This document shows, in pieces, positions 47,499 to 57,061 of a stretch of 64,000 nucleotides of DNA; positions within the stretch are counted from its first letter, which is position 1; every line of letters starts with the position of its first letter. This DNA comes from Erwinia sp. E_sp_B01_1 (GTDB lineage: Bacteria > Pseudomonadota > Gammaproteobacteria > Enterobacterales > Enterobacteriaceae). The position numbers were made by a program, and so were the translations under genes. The stretch covers positions 2,790,001 through 2,854,000 of the forward strand of contig NZ_CP142208.1 in assembly GCF_036865545.1 (NCBI RefSeq), given 5' to 3'. Under the pieces are notes generated by a model. That model searched no databases. It saw only the letters and a list, made by a program, of their open reading frames with translations, and was not told the origin of the DNA.

Positions 47499-50400
47499 TT
47501 AAGGCAACCAGGCTTTGCGCCACTCATCCAGTCCATGATCGCGCAGGAACCAGTCCTGATGGATAGCCGTCCGCAGCTCATCGCCCTGACGTGACAAAGC
47601 CTCCCATTCACCCAGATGGTTATTGATGGCGTTCATCCAGTCTTTAAAGCGGTTAGGAACCAGCGTCACCGGCAGGCCACAGCGATAAGAAACAATGTCC
47701 GTGGCAATAATAGGGACGCCGCAGGCCCCTATCTCCAGTAAACGCAGGTTACTTTTACACTCGTTAAAGTGATTGTGCTCCAGAGGCACTAATGCCAGAT
47801 CCAGATTCAGGCTGGCCAGTTTTTCCGGATAGTAATCAAAGGGTACGCTGGCGTGGAATTCACATTTCACGCCTTCCGGTTTCATCCCCATAAAGACCCA
47901 CTCAACCCGGTCTTCCAGCGCTTTGATGATCGGCCGCAGGATATCCAAATCTCCGGCGTGGCTGTTACCTCCAGCCCAGCCAACACGCGGCTTTTTGCCG
48001 ACCCGCCGCTCGCTTTGCAGGTGGCCCCACTGGCTGACTGCCAGCCGGTTTTGCGCCACGCGGATATCAGGGTGGAAGCCGTGATAGGCCTCGGCCAGCG
48101 GATAGGTGGATAACACCACCCAGTCAGCCGCCTCCACCACCCGGCGCAGTCGCTTGATAATGTGCTGAGGGAAATTATGCTTATTGCCGTTCTTCAGCGG
48201 AACGTTAGGCAGATAATCGTCATATTCCACGATAATCTTCGCTTTGGAGACCTGGCGATACTGTTCAATCAGCCGTGGAAAACCCGTGCCTGTGGCGAGT
48301 TCGAGCAAAATGGTATCGGGCTGCAAGCGCGCCATTTCCATCACCCCTGGAATACCCAGAGTCAGGCTGCCATCGATCGCCAGGTTCTCTTCCAGCGCTT
48401 TGAAGGGCTGGATTACGCGGTGGTTACCGCAACCGTACCAGTTTACATGCCCGGCTAACATCACCGGCAAAGGACGACCCGGTAGCGGCGGCTGATAGCG
48501 CCCCATATTCTCTGAAAGAGAAAAGAGTTTGCCCTGACGGTTCATGGCCGGATGGTAGCTGATATCTTCCACCAGGCTGCCACCCCATTTTTTGCGCAGG
48601 GTATCAAACACCTGCGGTTCAGGATGCGCTGGCGTGCCAAATTTTTCGGTCAGTAATCGGGTTGCTCCCCCCATATGTTTCAGGCGGCAATAAGGTGTCC
48701 AGACGGTCAGATACCCCAGTTGTTTAACCCGCAGCGCCAAATCCACATCGCCAAACCAGACCGGGAAGTCCTGTTCAGAAAAGCCGTTAATCTCATTAAA
48801 TAACGCTTTGCCAATCATCAGGCAGGCACCACTGACTGCCGTGACGTTATGGGCAGCCTGAAGGTAGTAAAGGTATCCGGGATCTTTTGGCCCGCACCCT
48901 TCAAAAGCTCTGCCTACGCCATCCTGCACCCCGACCACCAGACCACCATGCTGAACGCGCCCGTCGGCATATTCCAGGCGACCGCTGACAATGCCGATCT
49001 CCGGACGCTGGATATGTTCAACCAGCGCCTCCAGCCAGTTCTCTTCAGTAACCTCAATATCATTATTGAGAAACAGCAGAACCTCGCCTGTTGCCTCAGC
49101 GGCGGCAAAGTTATTGATGGCTGAAAAGTTAAAAGGATGCGGCCAGCGCAGCACTTTCAACTGGGGCAGATTCAGGGCAGCCAGCTGGTCGAGGAAGTCA
49201 CACGCCTCCTTCTCCTGTGACTGGTTGTCCACAATCAGCAGCTCGTAATCCGGGTAGCGGGTTTTCTCCATCAGGCTTTCAATACAGCGCCTCAGCAGGG
49301 GCAGATGATCGCGAGTGGGAATAATGATCGATACGCGGGGCTGGCTTTGCAGCGTATAGCGCACGCGCTGAACCGCAGGCGTCGCTCCCGCCTCCAGCGT
49401 GGCGGAAATATTAAATCTTTGCAGGTGCTGTTGCGTGGCAAGCGTAGCATCGGCAACGATTTCCGGCGCTTCCAGCCAGGCTCTCAGCGGCATTGCTGCC
49501 GTCACCAGCACTTCAGGAATATGCCCCAACGCCTGTGGCCCGGCACTTTCAATCACTCGCCAGGCTAAATCCACCAATGGCAGCCGGGTAAATTGCCTGT
49601 CCAGCCCCTGCATCAGCCGGGCAGCCTCCAGATTAAACAGCAGGCTGCTGCCGATATAAGGCATGCTGCGTAGCAGATCGATATTATTATCAGGTTTGAG
49701 CACCAGGCTGTGGTGGCCTTCGGTGCTGACGCTCATCTCGTCGCAATACCACATCAGCGCCTGATCGTTACGCATCTGATATTCGGCGAACAGCAGCAGT
49801 GCCTGCGGCTGCAACAGCGTGCCTGCCGTAACGACCAGCATGCTGTGTGCCTCAGAATCGGTCACCAGCTGGTTAAAGGAATCGACCCAGTTATCGTTAA
49901 AGATACGCCAGTCAATATTGCTCTCTGATTTGGCATTTTCAGAAGAGAGAACGGTGACGGATGCCGGCATCAGATGCTGCGAAGCCAGGCTGTCAAGCGT
50001 ACGCTGTACTGCGTCACTGTAACCTTCGTTATCCACAATGGTCAGGGCAATGTTGCCAGTATGCGGTAAGGAGCCGATGAAGCTGTGCAGAACGGAGATG
50101 CGGGTTGCCGAGGGCTGACGATCCTCCAGCCATTTTTGGGTGGAGTAATCTTCATCTGACCCGCTGTCCATCACCCGGCGGTGTAACGACAGTGCCTGAT
50201 ACTCCTTTTCATTGATCACAATCGGAGCGGGGGCAGGCAGATCGTCTAACAGATTCGCGAAGAGGGTACGCTGTCCCCAACGACAGGCAAAAGCCTCCTG
50301 CTGGCTGGCCGTCCAGTCGCGGGCCTCCAGATAGCCCTCAACGATCATCTCCGCCCACTCTTCCGCATCGGGACGGTTTTTGGCATTCAGGGCTGAGAAG

Positions 50401-51182
50401 TGAACCTCTTCAAGCGCAGTGAGATTATGCTCCAGCACATACCCTTCCACCCTGCCCTGAGTGGCAAGGAAAACAGGCAGACCACAGCTAAGTGCTTTAC
50501 TAACGATATGTTCGTCGCCCACCACCAGGCTCACCTGATTAAAAAGTTTCTCATCCAGCGGCTGTAACTGACTGCTGGTATCGAGCCAGACTAAACGAAT
50601 CTCTCTTGCCGACAGTTGCTGCTGCAGGCCGCTCATTTCCGCGCTGAACTGGTCGGCCATGTAGAGCACGGTGGCCGGTGCATCAGGCCGTGGCTGTGCT
50701 TTTAAAAAAGCATCCGGGACTAAATCAGGCTGAGAGAATAATTTCGTTTCATCGATGCCTTTGATTTTTAGCAGGCTGTCCATGCTTTTTGCCAGTGACA
50801 ACACTCGCCAGGCAAGTCTGTTTTCCAGCACCGCATCCAGTGGCAGATTGAGATCGACGCTGTTAGCGCGGTGGCGGAAAAGGATCTGGCTGGAGAATTT
50901 GCCTGTTTTAAGCGCGCTTATCAGGCTGGCATGGAGATAACACTGGAAGATCAGCGTCAGATCGTAAGTCTCCTGAAGGGGGCAACCGGCGTCCTGGCTG
51001 AGCCTAAAGCGCGGCGAGCGGCTCCTCTGGTCGAGAGACGGCGTTAACACTCCGCCGTAACGCTGGGTCACCACGTCGACATGCCACTCAAGACTGAGAA
51101 AATGATCGATAATATCCAGCACGTTAATGCAGACGTTATCGAAGCTCTCCAGCTTATCCACGCTTATTAAAACCCGCCCCAT
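47499..51182 (-). CDS. Large multidomain glycosyltransferase (probable flagellin glycosyltransferase) 2
   Basis: A 1227-residue cytosolic protein next to the flagellin genes. The N-terminal third (about 1-340) looks like a GT4-type fold (GRVLISVDKLESFDN). A degenerate GT2-like segment (about 400-600) follows, then a full GT2 domain (about 612-860, VSIIIPTRDH, LFLNNDIEV, FGDVDLALRVKQLGYL) and a GT4-like C-terminal domain (about 1060-1225, RVGWAGGNSHAG, RLLEIGACGVPII). ATG 51182 follows GAGGGTG and gives a sensible start; the frame runs on to 51302. It is a paralogue of the 1165-residue protein. It may build the rhamnose or amino-sugar part of the glycan. Confidence 0.85.
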   Translation of the reverse strand: MGRVLISVDKLESFDNVCINVLDIIDHFLSLEWHVDVVTQRYGGVLTPSLDQRSRSPRFRLSQDAGCPLQETYDLTLIFQCYLHASLISALKTGKFSSQILFRHRANSVDLNLPLDAVLENRLAWRVLSLAKSMDSLLKIKGIDETKLFSQPDLVPDAFLKAQPRPDAPATVLYMADQFSAEMSGLQQQLSAREIRLVWLDTSSQLQPLDEKLFNQVSLVVGDEHIVSKALSCGLPVFLATQGRVEGYVLEHNLTALEEVHFSALNAKNRPDAEEWAEMIVEGYLEARDWTASQQEAFACRWGQRTLFANLLDDLPAPAPIVINEKEYQALSLHRRVMDSGSDEDYSTQKWLEDRQPSATRISVLHSFIGSLPHTGNIALTIVDNEGYSDAVQRTLDSLASQHLMPASVTVLSSENAKSESNIDWRIFNDNWVDSFNQLVTDSEAHSMLVVTAGTLLQPQALLLFAEYQMRNDQALMWYCDEMSVSTEGHHSLVLKPDNNIDLLRSMPYIGSSLLFNLEAARLMQGLDRQFTRLPLVDLAWRVIESAGPQALGHIPEVLVTAAMPLRAWLEAPEIVADATLATQQHLQRFNISATLEAGATPAVQRVRYTLQSQPRVSIIIPTRDHLPLLRRCIESLMEKTRYPDYELLIVDNQSQEKEACDFLDQLAALNLPQLKVLRWPHPFNFSAINNFAAAEATGEVLLFLNNDIEVTEENWLEALVEHIQRPEIGIVSGRLEYADGRVQHGGLVVGVQDGVGRAFEGCGPKDPGYLYYLQAAHNVTAVSGACLMIGKALFNEINGFSEQDFPVWFGDVDLALRVKQLGYLTVWTPYCRLKHMGGATRLLTEKFGTPAHPEPQVFDTLRKKWGGSLVEDISYHPAMNRQGKLFSLSENMGRYQPPLPGRPLPVMLAGHVNWYGCGNHRVIQPFKALEENLAIDGSLTLGIPGVMEMARLQPDTILLELATGTGFPRLIEQYRQVSKAKIIVEYDDYLPNVPLKNGNKHNFPQHIIKRLRRVVEAADWVVLSTYPLAEAYHGFHPDIRVAQNRLAVSQWGHLQSERRVGKKPRVGWAGGNSHAGDLDILRPIIKALEDRVEWVFMGMKPEGVKCEFHASVPFDYYPEKLASLNLDLALVPLEHNHFNECKSNLRLLEIGACGVPIIATDIVSYRCGLPVTLVPNRFKDWMNAINNHLGEWEALSRQGDELRTAIHQDWFLRDHGLDEWRKAWLP

Positions 51183-51307
51183 CAGACACCCTCTTTTATT
51201 CATCGCCATCATCCACAGTTGTGAAGGTATTCTCGTACAGCGGCTGAAATTCAAAGTGGGAATAAACGGGAAGAAAAGTGAACTACTCTGGCGATGATGC
51301 AAAAAAA

Positions 51308-51327
51308 ACGGCCCGTAAAGGGCCGTC
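51308..51327 (-). terminator. Terminator of flagellin gene 1
   Basis: ACGGCCC and GGGCCGT pair with a TAAA-type loop; eight T follow on the minus strand. It ends the flagellin gene before the glycosyltransferase gene. Confidence 0.9.
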
Positions 51328-51346
51328 TGGCTGACTGGTGCGAAGA

Positions 51347-52273
51347 TTAACGCAGCAGGGACAGCATTGCCTGTGGCACCTGGTTGGCCTGGGCCAGCAC
51401 AGAAGTACCCGCCTGCTGCAGGATCTGCGCGCGGGACATGTTGGACACTTCCGTCGCGTAATCAGAATCCTGAATACGGCTGCGGGCCGCGGACAGGTTG
51501 TTGGTGGTGTTGTTCAGGTTGGTGATGGTGGACTCAAAACGGTTCTGAGACGCACCCAGCAGGCTACGCTGGCTGTCTACAGATTTGATTGCATCATCGA
51601 TAGTTTTCAGTGGGCCAGAAGTGGCATCGCTGGCAGCCAGAACGTCAAAGCCTTCTGCATCAACAGAACGGTTACCGGTTGCGCCGGTGTTGTCGCTCAG
51701 TGCAGCAGCAGCGGTATAGGTTCCTGAGTTATTAGCATCTGCTGTGCCAGAAACCTGGTGCAGGTTGTAATCTTTGCTGGCGCTGATGGAGATAGCGATA
51801 GTTTCGCCATCTTTAGAACCGACCTGGAAGCTGTAAGATTTGCCAGTATCAGAGCCGGTATCCAGCACTTTGATGCCGTTAAAGTCGGTCTGTTTGGTCA
51901 CGCGGTCAATTTCAGACAGGCGCTGGTTAACTTCAGACTGGATGGAGTCGATGTCAGAAGCTGAGTTAGAGCTGTTCTGTGCCTGAACGGTCAGGTCACG
52001 TACGCGCTGTAAGTTGTTGTTGATCTCGGACAGCGCGCCTTCAGCGGTCTGTGCCAGAGAGATACCGTCGTTGGCGTTACGTGCAGCAACGGTCAGGCCA
52101 TTGATGTTAGAAGTAAAACGGTTGGCAATTGCCTGGCCCGCTGCATCGTCTTTGGCGCTGTTGATACGCAGACCAGATGACAGACGCTCGATCGCAGTAC
52201 CCAGAGAAGACTGAGATTTGTTCAGGTTGTTCTGAGTGGTCAGAGACAGGGTGTTGGAGTTAATTACGGCCAT
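51347..52273 (-). CDS. fliC: Flagellin 1 of 6
   Basis: A 308-residue flagellin, the filament subunit secreted by the flagellar export apparatus. The conserved N-terminal D0/D1 region (from MAVINSNTLSL to about residue 140) and C-terminal D1/D0 region (ending [12 protein letters not shown]) flank a short central segment of about 80 residues, so outer D2/D3 domains are missing. The central part differs from the other five copies. Some synonymous positions in the N-terminal third also differ from copies 2, 3 and 6. It has its own sigma-28 promoter and terminator. Ser/Thr-rich central residues could carry the glycan. Confidence 0.96.
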   Translation of the reverse strand: MAVINSNTLSLTTQNNLNKSQSSLGTAIERLSSGLRINSAKDDAAGQAIANRFTSNINGLTVAARNANDGISLAQTAEGALSEINNNLQRVRDLTVQAQNSSNSASDIDSIQSEVNQRLSEIDRVTKQTDFNGIKVLDTGSDTGKSYSFQVGSKDGETIAISISASKDYNLHQVSGTADANNSGTYTAAAALSDNTGATGNRSVDAEGFDVLAASDATSGPLKTIDDAIKSVDSQRSLLGASQNRFESTITNLNNTTNNLSAARSRIQDSDYATEVSNMSRAQILQQAGTSVLAQANQVPQAMLSLLR

Positions 52274-52336
52274 GATCTTGATTCCTGTATAAGTGGTCGT
52301 TCAGTCATGTGGCAGCGGGACTGCCTTACCCTTGAT

Positions 52337-52363
52337 TTATCGCCCACTCCGGCAGAAACTTTA
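52337..52363 (-). promoter_or_regulatory. Sigma-28 promoter of flagellin 1
   Basis: Minus strand TAAAGTTT, 11-base spacer, GGCGATAA: one mismatch to the consensus TAAAGTTT-N11-GCCGATAA. Confidence 0.93.
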
Positions 52364-52430
52364 ATAATATTTGAGCAAAAACAGGACTTGATGGAAAAAC
52401 AGTCAGGCATTTTGACGCAGGTATAAAAAA

Positions 52431-52448
52431 AGGAGCCTTTCGGCTCCT
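52431..52448 (-). terminator. Terminator of flagellin gene 2
   Basis: AGGAGCC and GGCTCCT with a 4-base loop, then a T run on the minus strand. The same stem recurs after flagellins 3 and 4. Confidence 0.9.
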
Positions 52449-52470
52449 CTTAAATGCTGATGATGCGAAA

Positions 52471-53403
52471 TTAACGCAGCAGAGACAGCATTGCCTGTGG
52501 TACCTGGTTGGCCTGAGCCAGTACAGAAGTACCCGCCTGCTGCAGGATCTGCGCGCGGGACATGTTGGACACTTCCGTTGCGTAATCAGAATCCTGAATA
52601 CGGCTGCGGGCCGCGGACAGGTTGTTGGTGGTGTTGTTCAGGTTAGTGATGGTGGACTCAAAACGGTTCTGAGAAGCACCCAGCAGGCTGCGCTGAGTAT
52701 CTACAGATTTGATCGCCGCATCAATATCAGCCAGTGGAGTATTGCTGCCAGCCGTGCCGCCGCTTGATACGGAACCGTGCATAACGTCGAAACCAGTAGC
52801 TGCTACAGTACGGTCAACACTGTTGATCTGATCGGTACCTGAAGCCATTGCTTTGCTGTTCAGCGTGGTGCCGGTCTGGCCTGCTGCTGCCAGGTTCCAG
52901 CCATCGCTTGAGCCCATGTTGATGTCAATGGTCTCGCCATCTTTCGCGCCAACCTGGAAGCTGTAAGATTTAGTGGTATCAGAACCGGTATCCAGCACTT
53001 TGATGCCGTTGAAATCGGTCTGTTTAGTTACGCGGTTGATCTCTTCCATACGCTGGTTAACTTCAGACTGGATGGAGTCGATATCAGAGGCAGAGTTAGA
53101 GCTGTTCTGCGCCTGAACGGTCAGGTCACGTACACGCTGTAAGTTGTTGTTGATCTCGGACAGCGCGCCTTCAGCGGTCTGTGCCAGAGAGATACCGTCG
53201 TTGGCGTTACGTGCAGCAACGGTCAGGCCGTTGATGTTAGACGTAAAGCGGTTAGCAATCGCCTGGCCCGCTGCATCGTCTTTTGCGCTGTTGATACGCA
53301 GACCTGAAGAGAGACGCTCAATGGCGGTGCCCAGAGAAGACTGAGACTTGTTCAGGTTGTTCTGAGTGGTCAGAGACAGGGTGTTACTGTTGATTACTGC
53401 CAT
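52471..53403 (-). CDS. fliC: Flagellin 2 of 6
   Basis: A 310-residue flagellin with the shared N-terminus (MAVINSNTLSL) and C-terminus (AMLSLLR). The central segment (about 150-230) is its own, with a TGTTLNSKAMASGTDQ stretch. ATG 53403 matches the other copies; the frame extends to 53466 through the leader. Its N-terminal coding DNA is nearly the same as in copies 3 and 6. Confidence 0.96.
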   Translation of the reverse strand: MAVINSNTLSLTTQNNLNKSQSSLGTAIERLSSGLRINSAKDDAAGQAIANRFTSNINGLTVAARNANDGISLAQTAEGALSEINNNLQRVRDLTVQAQNSSNSASDIDSIQSEVNQRMEEINRVTKQTDFNGIKVLDTGSDTTKSYSFQVGAKDGETIDINMGSSDGWNLAAAGQTGTTLNSKAMASGTDQINSVDRTVAATGFDVMHGSVSSGGTAGSNTPLADIDAAIKSVDTQRSLLGASQNRFESTITNLNNTTNNLSAARSRIQDSDYATEVSNMSRAQILQQAGTSVLAQANQVPQAMLSLLR

Positions 53404-53469
53404 AGTCGTTATTCCTATAAAAAAGTGGTCATTCAGGCTCTTGGCAGCGGGACTGCCCTGCCACACTAT

Positions 53470-53496
53470 TTATCGCCCTTCACTGACAAAACTTTA
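53470..53496 (-). promoter_or_regulatory. Sigma-28 promoter of flagellin 2
   Basis: Minus strand TAAAGTTT, 11-base spacer, GGCGATAA, one mismatch to consensus. Confidence 0.93.
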
Positions 53497-53579
53497 GAGA
53501 TAATTGATAAAAATCATTGCCTGACGGATAAAGCAGCAATTCATTCGTCGGAAGGGTTGTGGGGGTAATCAAATAAAAA

Positions 53580-53597
53580 AGGAGCCTTTCGGCTCCT
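53580..53597 (-). terminator. Terminator of flagellin gene 3
   Basis: AGGAGCC/GGCTCCT stem with TTTC loop and a T run on the minus strand. Confidence 0.9.
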
Positions 53598-53619
53598 CTT
53601 AAAGACTGCTGGTGCGAAA

Positions 53620-54549
53620 TTAACGCAGCAGAGACAACATAGCCTGTGGTACCTGGTTGGCCTGGGCCAGAACAGATGTACCCGCCTGCTGCAGGATCTG
53701 CGCACGGGACATGTTGGACACTTCCGTTGCATAATCAGAATCCTGAATACGGCTGCGGGCCGCGGACAGGTTGTTGGTGGTGTTGTTCAGGTTGGTGATG
53801 GTCGACTCAAAACGGTTCTGAGAAGCACCCAACAGGCTGCGCTGGTTATCCACAGATTTGATCGCTGCATCCACGGTAGCCAGACCGGTGCTGGTGCCGC
53901 CTGAAGCGGCCAGAACGTCAAAACCTTCGGCAGCCACGGTACGGGTACCGGATGCGCCGGTGTTATCTTTCAGGTCTGCGCCGGAAGCGACATAAGTTCC
54001 TGAGTTACTGGCATCAGTGGTTGCTGAAGCCTGATACATGTTCCAGCCAGAGCTTGCACCGATGGAGATATCAATGGTCTCACCATCTTTCGCGCCAACC
54101 TGGAAGCTGTAAGATTTGTCGCTGGTAGCGCCAGTGTCCAGCACTTTGATGCCGTTGAAGTCGGTCTGCGCGGTCACGCGGTCGATTTCAGCCATACGCT
54201 GGTTAACTTCAGACTGGATGGAGTCGATGTCTGATGCTGAGTTAGAGCTGTTCTGCGCCTGAACGGTCAGGTCACGTACACGCTGTAAGTTGTTGTTGAT
54301 CTCGGACAGCGCGCCTTCAGCGGTCTGTGCCAGAGAGATACCGTCGTTGGCGTTACGTGCAGCAACGGTCAGGCCGTTGATGTTAGACGTAAAGCGGTTA
54401 GCAATCGCCTGGCCCGCTGCATCGTCTTTTGCGCTGTTGATACGCAGACCTGAAGAGAGACGCTCAATCGCAGTGCCCAGAGAAGACTGAGATTTGTTCA
54501 GGTTGTTCTGAGTGGTCAGAGACAGGGTGTTACTGTTGATTACTGCCAT
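53620..54549 (-). CDS. fliC: Flagellin 3 of 6
   Basis: A 309-residue flagellin. The conserved ends are as in the other copies; the central segment (about 140-225) is rich in Ala, Thr and Ser and shares the [25 protein letters not shown] stretch (in two parts) with flagellin 4, suggesting recombination between neighbours. It has its own sigma-28 promoter and terminator. Confidence 0.96.
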   Translation of the reverse strand: MAVINSNTLSLTTQNNLNKSQSSLGTAIERLSSGLRINSAKDDAAGQAIANRFTSNINGLTVAARNANDGISLAQTAEGALSEINNNLQRVRDLTVQAQNSSNSASDIDSIQSEVNQRMAEIDRVTAQTDFNGIKVLDTGATSDKSYSFQVGAKDGETIDISIGASSGWNMYQASATTDASNSGTYVASGADLKDNTGASGTRTVAAEGFDVLAASGGTSTGLATVDAAIKSVDNQRSLLGASQNRFESTITNLNNTTNNLSAARSRIQDSDYATEVSNMSRAQILQQAGTSVLAQANQVPQAMLSLLR

Positions 54550-54613
54550 GATAATTATCCTTTAAAAAGTTGTCATTCAGGCTCTTGGCAGCGGGACTGC
54601 CCTTACACACTAT

Positions 54614-54640
54614 TTATCGCCCTTCCCTGACAAAACTTTA
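54614..54640 (-). promoter_or_regulatory. Sigma-28 promoter of flagellin 3
   Basis: Minus strand TAAAGTTT, 11-base spacer, GGCGATAA; the spacer differs from that of flagellin 2 at one base. Confidence 0.93.
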
Positions 54641-54730
54641 GAAATAATTGATCAAAATCAGGCCTGGCCCGACCTCATGCGGCCTGTGGGGCAAACTGCG
54701 GCGCTGACAGCTCATCAATGCCAGCAAAAA

Positions 54731-54748
54731 AGGAGCCTTGCGGCTCCT
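54731..54748 (-). terminator. Terminator of flagellin gene 4
   Basis: AGGAGCC/GGCTCCT stem with TTGC loop and a T run on the minus strand. Confidence 0.9.
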
Positions 54749-54770
54749 CTTAAAATACCCGCAGAAACGG

Positions 54771-55697
54771 TTAACGTAGCAGGGACAACATGGCCTGTGG
54801 CACCTGGTTGGCCTGGGCCAGAACAGAAGTACCAGCCTGCTGCAGGATCTGCGCGCGGGACATATTCGACACTTCCGTAGCGTAGTCAGAATCCTGAATA
54901 CGGCTACGGGCCGCGGACAGATTATTGGTGGTGTTGTTCAGGTTGGTGATGGTCGACTCAAAACGGTTCTGAGATGCACCCAGAGTACTGCGCTGGTTGT
55001 CCACGGATTTCAGCGCGGCATCTATAGTCGCCAGACCGGTGCTGGTGCCACCTGAAGCCGCCAGCACGTCAAAGCCTTCGGCGGCCACGGTACGGGTGCC
55101 GGTTGCGCCGGTGTTATCCTTCAGATCTGCAGCAGCGACAAATTCACCGGAGTTGTTGGCGTTTGCCGCACCGGAAGCCTGGTGCAGGTTGAAGCCAGAG
55201 CTTGCACCCACCTGGATGCTGATTTTTTCACCGTCTTTGGAACCCACCTGGAAATCGTAAGATTTACCGGTGTCAGAGCCGGTATTCAGCACTTTAATGC
55301 CGTTGAAGTCGGTCTGCTGGGTCACGCGGTCGATTTCAGCCATACGCTGGTTAACTTCAGACTGGATGGAGTCGATGTCTGATGCTGAGTTAGAGCTGTT
55401 CTGCGCCTGAACGGTCAGGTCACGTACGCGCTGTAAGTTGTTGTTGATCTCGGACAGCGCGCCTTCAGCGGTCTGTGCCATTGAAATACCGTCGTTGGCG
55501 TTACGTGCAGCAACGGTCAGGCCGTTGATGTTAGACGTGAAACGGTTAGCAATTGCCTGGCCCGCCGCATCGTCTTTTGCGCTGTTGATCCGCAGACCAG
55601 AGGAGAGACGCTCAATCGCGGTGCCCAGAGAAGACTGAGATTTATTCAGGTTGTTCTGGGTCATCAGTGACAAAGTGTTGGTGTTGATTACAGCCAT
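54771..55697 (-). CDS. fliC: Flagellin 4 of 6
   Basis: A 308-residue flagellin, the most distinct at its N-terminus ([14 protein letters not shown], and GISMAQ instead of GISLAQ). The central segment is shared in part with flagellin 3 ([18 protein letters not shown]) and in part with flagellin 1 (ANNSG-type stretch). It has its own sigma-28 promoter with a GATAA -10 and a terminator of the AGGAGCC type. Confidence 0.96.
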   Translation of the reverse strand: MAVINTNTLSLMTQNNLNKSQSSLGTAIERLSSGLRINSAKDDAAGQAIANRFTSNINGLTVAARNANDGISMAQTAEGALSEINNNLQRVRDLTVQAQNSSNSASDIDSIQSEVNQRMAEIDRVTQQTDFNGIKVLNTGSDTGKSYDFQVGSKDGEKISIQVGASSGFNLHQASGAANANNSGEFVAAADLKDNTGATGTRTVAAEGFDVLAASGGTSTGLATIDAALKSVDNQRSTLGASQNRFESTITNLNNTTNNLSAARSRIQDSDYATEVSNMSRAQILQQAGTSVLAQANQVPQAMLSLLR

Positions 55698-55763
55698 GAT
55701 ATTTATTCCTTTAATTAAAATGTCAGCGTTCAGACAGTGAGCTTCACTGCCCAGTCATTTTAA

Positions 55764-55790
55764 TTATCGGATGATGGCACATAAACTTTA
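55764..55790 (-). promoter_or_regulatory. Sigma-28 promoter of flagellin 4
   Basis: Minus strand TAAAGTTT, 11-base spacer, TCCGATAA, one mismatch in the -10. Confidence 0.92.
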
Positions 55791-55822
55791 TGGGTATAGC
55801 GCGTTTTTTTTAAAATAAAAAA

Positions 55823-55840
55823 AGAGGCCGTTTGGCCTCT
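55823..55840 (-). terminator. Terminator of flagellin gene 5
   Basis: AGAGGCC/GGCCTCT stem with GTTT loop followed by a T-rich tract on the minus strand; its sequence differs from terminators 2-4. Confidence 0.88.
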
Positions 55841-55864
55841 TTTGTTCTGACTGCTGAGAAAGAA

Positions 55865-56836
55865 TTAACGCAGCAGGGACAGCATTGCCTGTGGCACCTG
55901 GTTGGCCTGGGCCAGCACGGAAGTACCCGCCTGCTGCAGGATCTGCGCACGGGACATGTTCGATACTTCTGTCGCGTAGTCAGAATCCTGGATTCGGCTG
56001 CGTGCCGCGGACAGGTTGTTGGTGGTGTTGTTCAGGTTGGTGATAGTGGACTCAAAGCGGTTCTGGGAAGCACCCAGGGTACTACGCTGATTGTCTACGG
56101 ATTTGATTGCAGCATCGATATCAGCCAGGGGTGAAACTTCACCAGAGATCGCGCCTGCAGTCACAGTTACGCCAGTAGCAGCAGCTTTACCATCAGAGGC
56201 AATTTTACCCAGCATAACGTCAAAACCTTCCGCCTTAACAGTACGGGCAGTGCCGTTGACGTTAATGGTAGCGCTGTCGGTAGAGGCGGTGTTAGCCGTT
56301 GATTTACCGCTGGCGTCGATAGTCGCTGCCAGATCCCAGCCAGAGCTCTTGTCCAGTGAAATGCCGATGGTTTCACCATCTTTAGAACCGACCTGGAAGT
56401 TGAAAGTCTGTCCGCCAGAGCTTGCCAGCACTTTGATGCCGTTGAAGTCGGTCTGCGCAGTTACGCGGCTGATCTCTTCCATACGCTGGTTAACTTCAGA
56501 CTGGATGGAGTCGATGTCTGATGCTGAGTTAGAGCTGTTCTGTGCCTGAACGGTCAGGTCACGTACACGCTGCAAGTTGTTGTTGATTTCGGACAGCGCG
56601 CCTTCAGCGGTCTGTGCCAGAGAGATACCGTCGTTGGCGTTACGTGCAGCAACGGTCAGGCCGTTGATGTTAGACGTAAAGCGGTTGGCAATTGCCTGAC
56701 CCGCTGCGTCGTCTTTCGCGCTGTTGATACGCAGACCAGAAGACAAACGTTCAATCGCCGTGCCCAGAGAAGACTGAGACTTGTTCAGGTTGTTCTGAGT
56801 GGTCAGAGACAGAGTGTTGGAGTTAATTACTGCCAT
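55865..56836 (-). CDS. fliC: Flagellin 5 of 6
   Basis: The longest copy, 323 residues, because the central segment (about 140-240) is extended with an Ala/Thr/Gly/Val-rich stretch (ATGVTVTAGAISGEV). The conserved ends match the other copies. It lacks the 'DTGSDT' linker of copies 1, 2 and 4 and has ASSGGQT instead. It has its own sigma-28 promoter and terminator. Confidence 0.96.
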   Translation of the reverse strand: MAVINSNTLSLTTQNNLNKSQSSLGTAIERLSSGLRINSAKDDAAGQAIANRFTSNINGLTVAARNANDGISLAQTAEGALSEINNNLQRVRDLTVQAQNSSNSASDIDSIQSEVNQRMEEISRVTAQTDFNGIKVLASSGGQTFNFQVGSKDGETIGISLDKSSGWDLAATIDASGKSTANTASTDSATINVNGTARTVKAEGFDVMLGKIASDGKAAATGVTVTAGAISGEVSPLADIDAAIKSVDNQRSTLGASQNRFESTITNLNNTTNNLSAARSRIQDSDYATEVSNMSRAQILQQAGTSVLAQANQVPQAMLSLLR

Positions 56837-56899
56837 GATGTATTCCTTCAGAAGTTAAGAGAGTGGCGACTGAACGTTGTCTTTGTCACCGTATACCTA

Positions 56900-56926
56900 T
56901 TATCGACGCCACTTCAGAAAGCTTTA
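56900..56926 (-). promoter_or_regulatory. Sigma-28 promoter of flagellin 5
   Basis: Minus strand TAAAGCTT, 11-base spacer, GTCGATAA: two mismatches to consensus, likely the weaker of the set. Confidence 0.88.
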
Positions 56927-57023
56927 GGTATTTACTGGAAAAACCACACCATAAGATGACAATATTTTGTTGTTAGTTAACCTTCTGTTTATTAGTGATT
57001 TTAAGTCATTTTTTACAAAAAAA

Positions 57024-57041
57024 ACGGCCCCGCAGGGCCGT
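57024..57041 (-). terminator. Terminator of flagellin gene 6
   Basis: ACGGCCC/GGGCCGT stem with a CGCA-type loop and eight T on the minus strand, like the terminator of flagellin 1. Confidence 0.9.
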
Positions 57042-57061
57042 AATTTACTGAGCGTTGACGA

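Noticed and set aside
37222..51182. Prophage or transposon origin of the modification island
   Set aside because: No integrase, transposase, att-like repeat or tRNA was seen at its edges; presence of one HNH-like gene is not enough.
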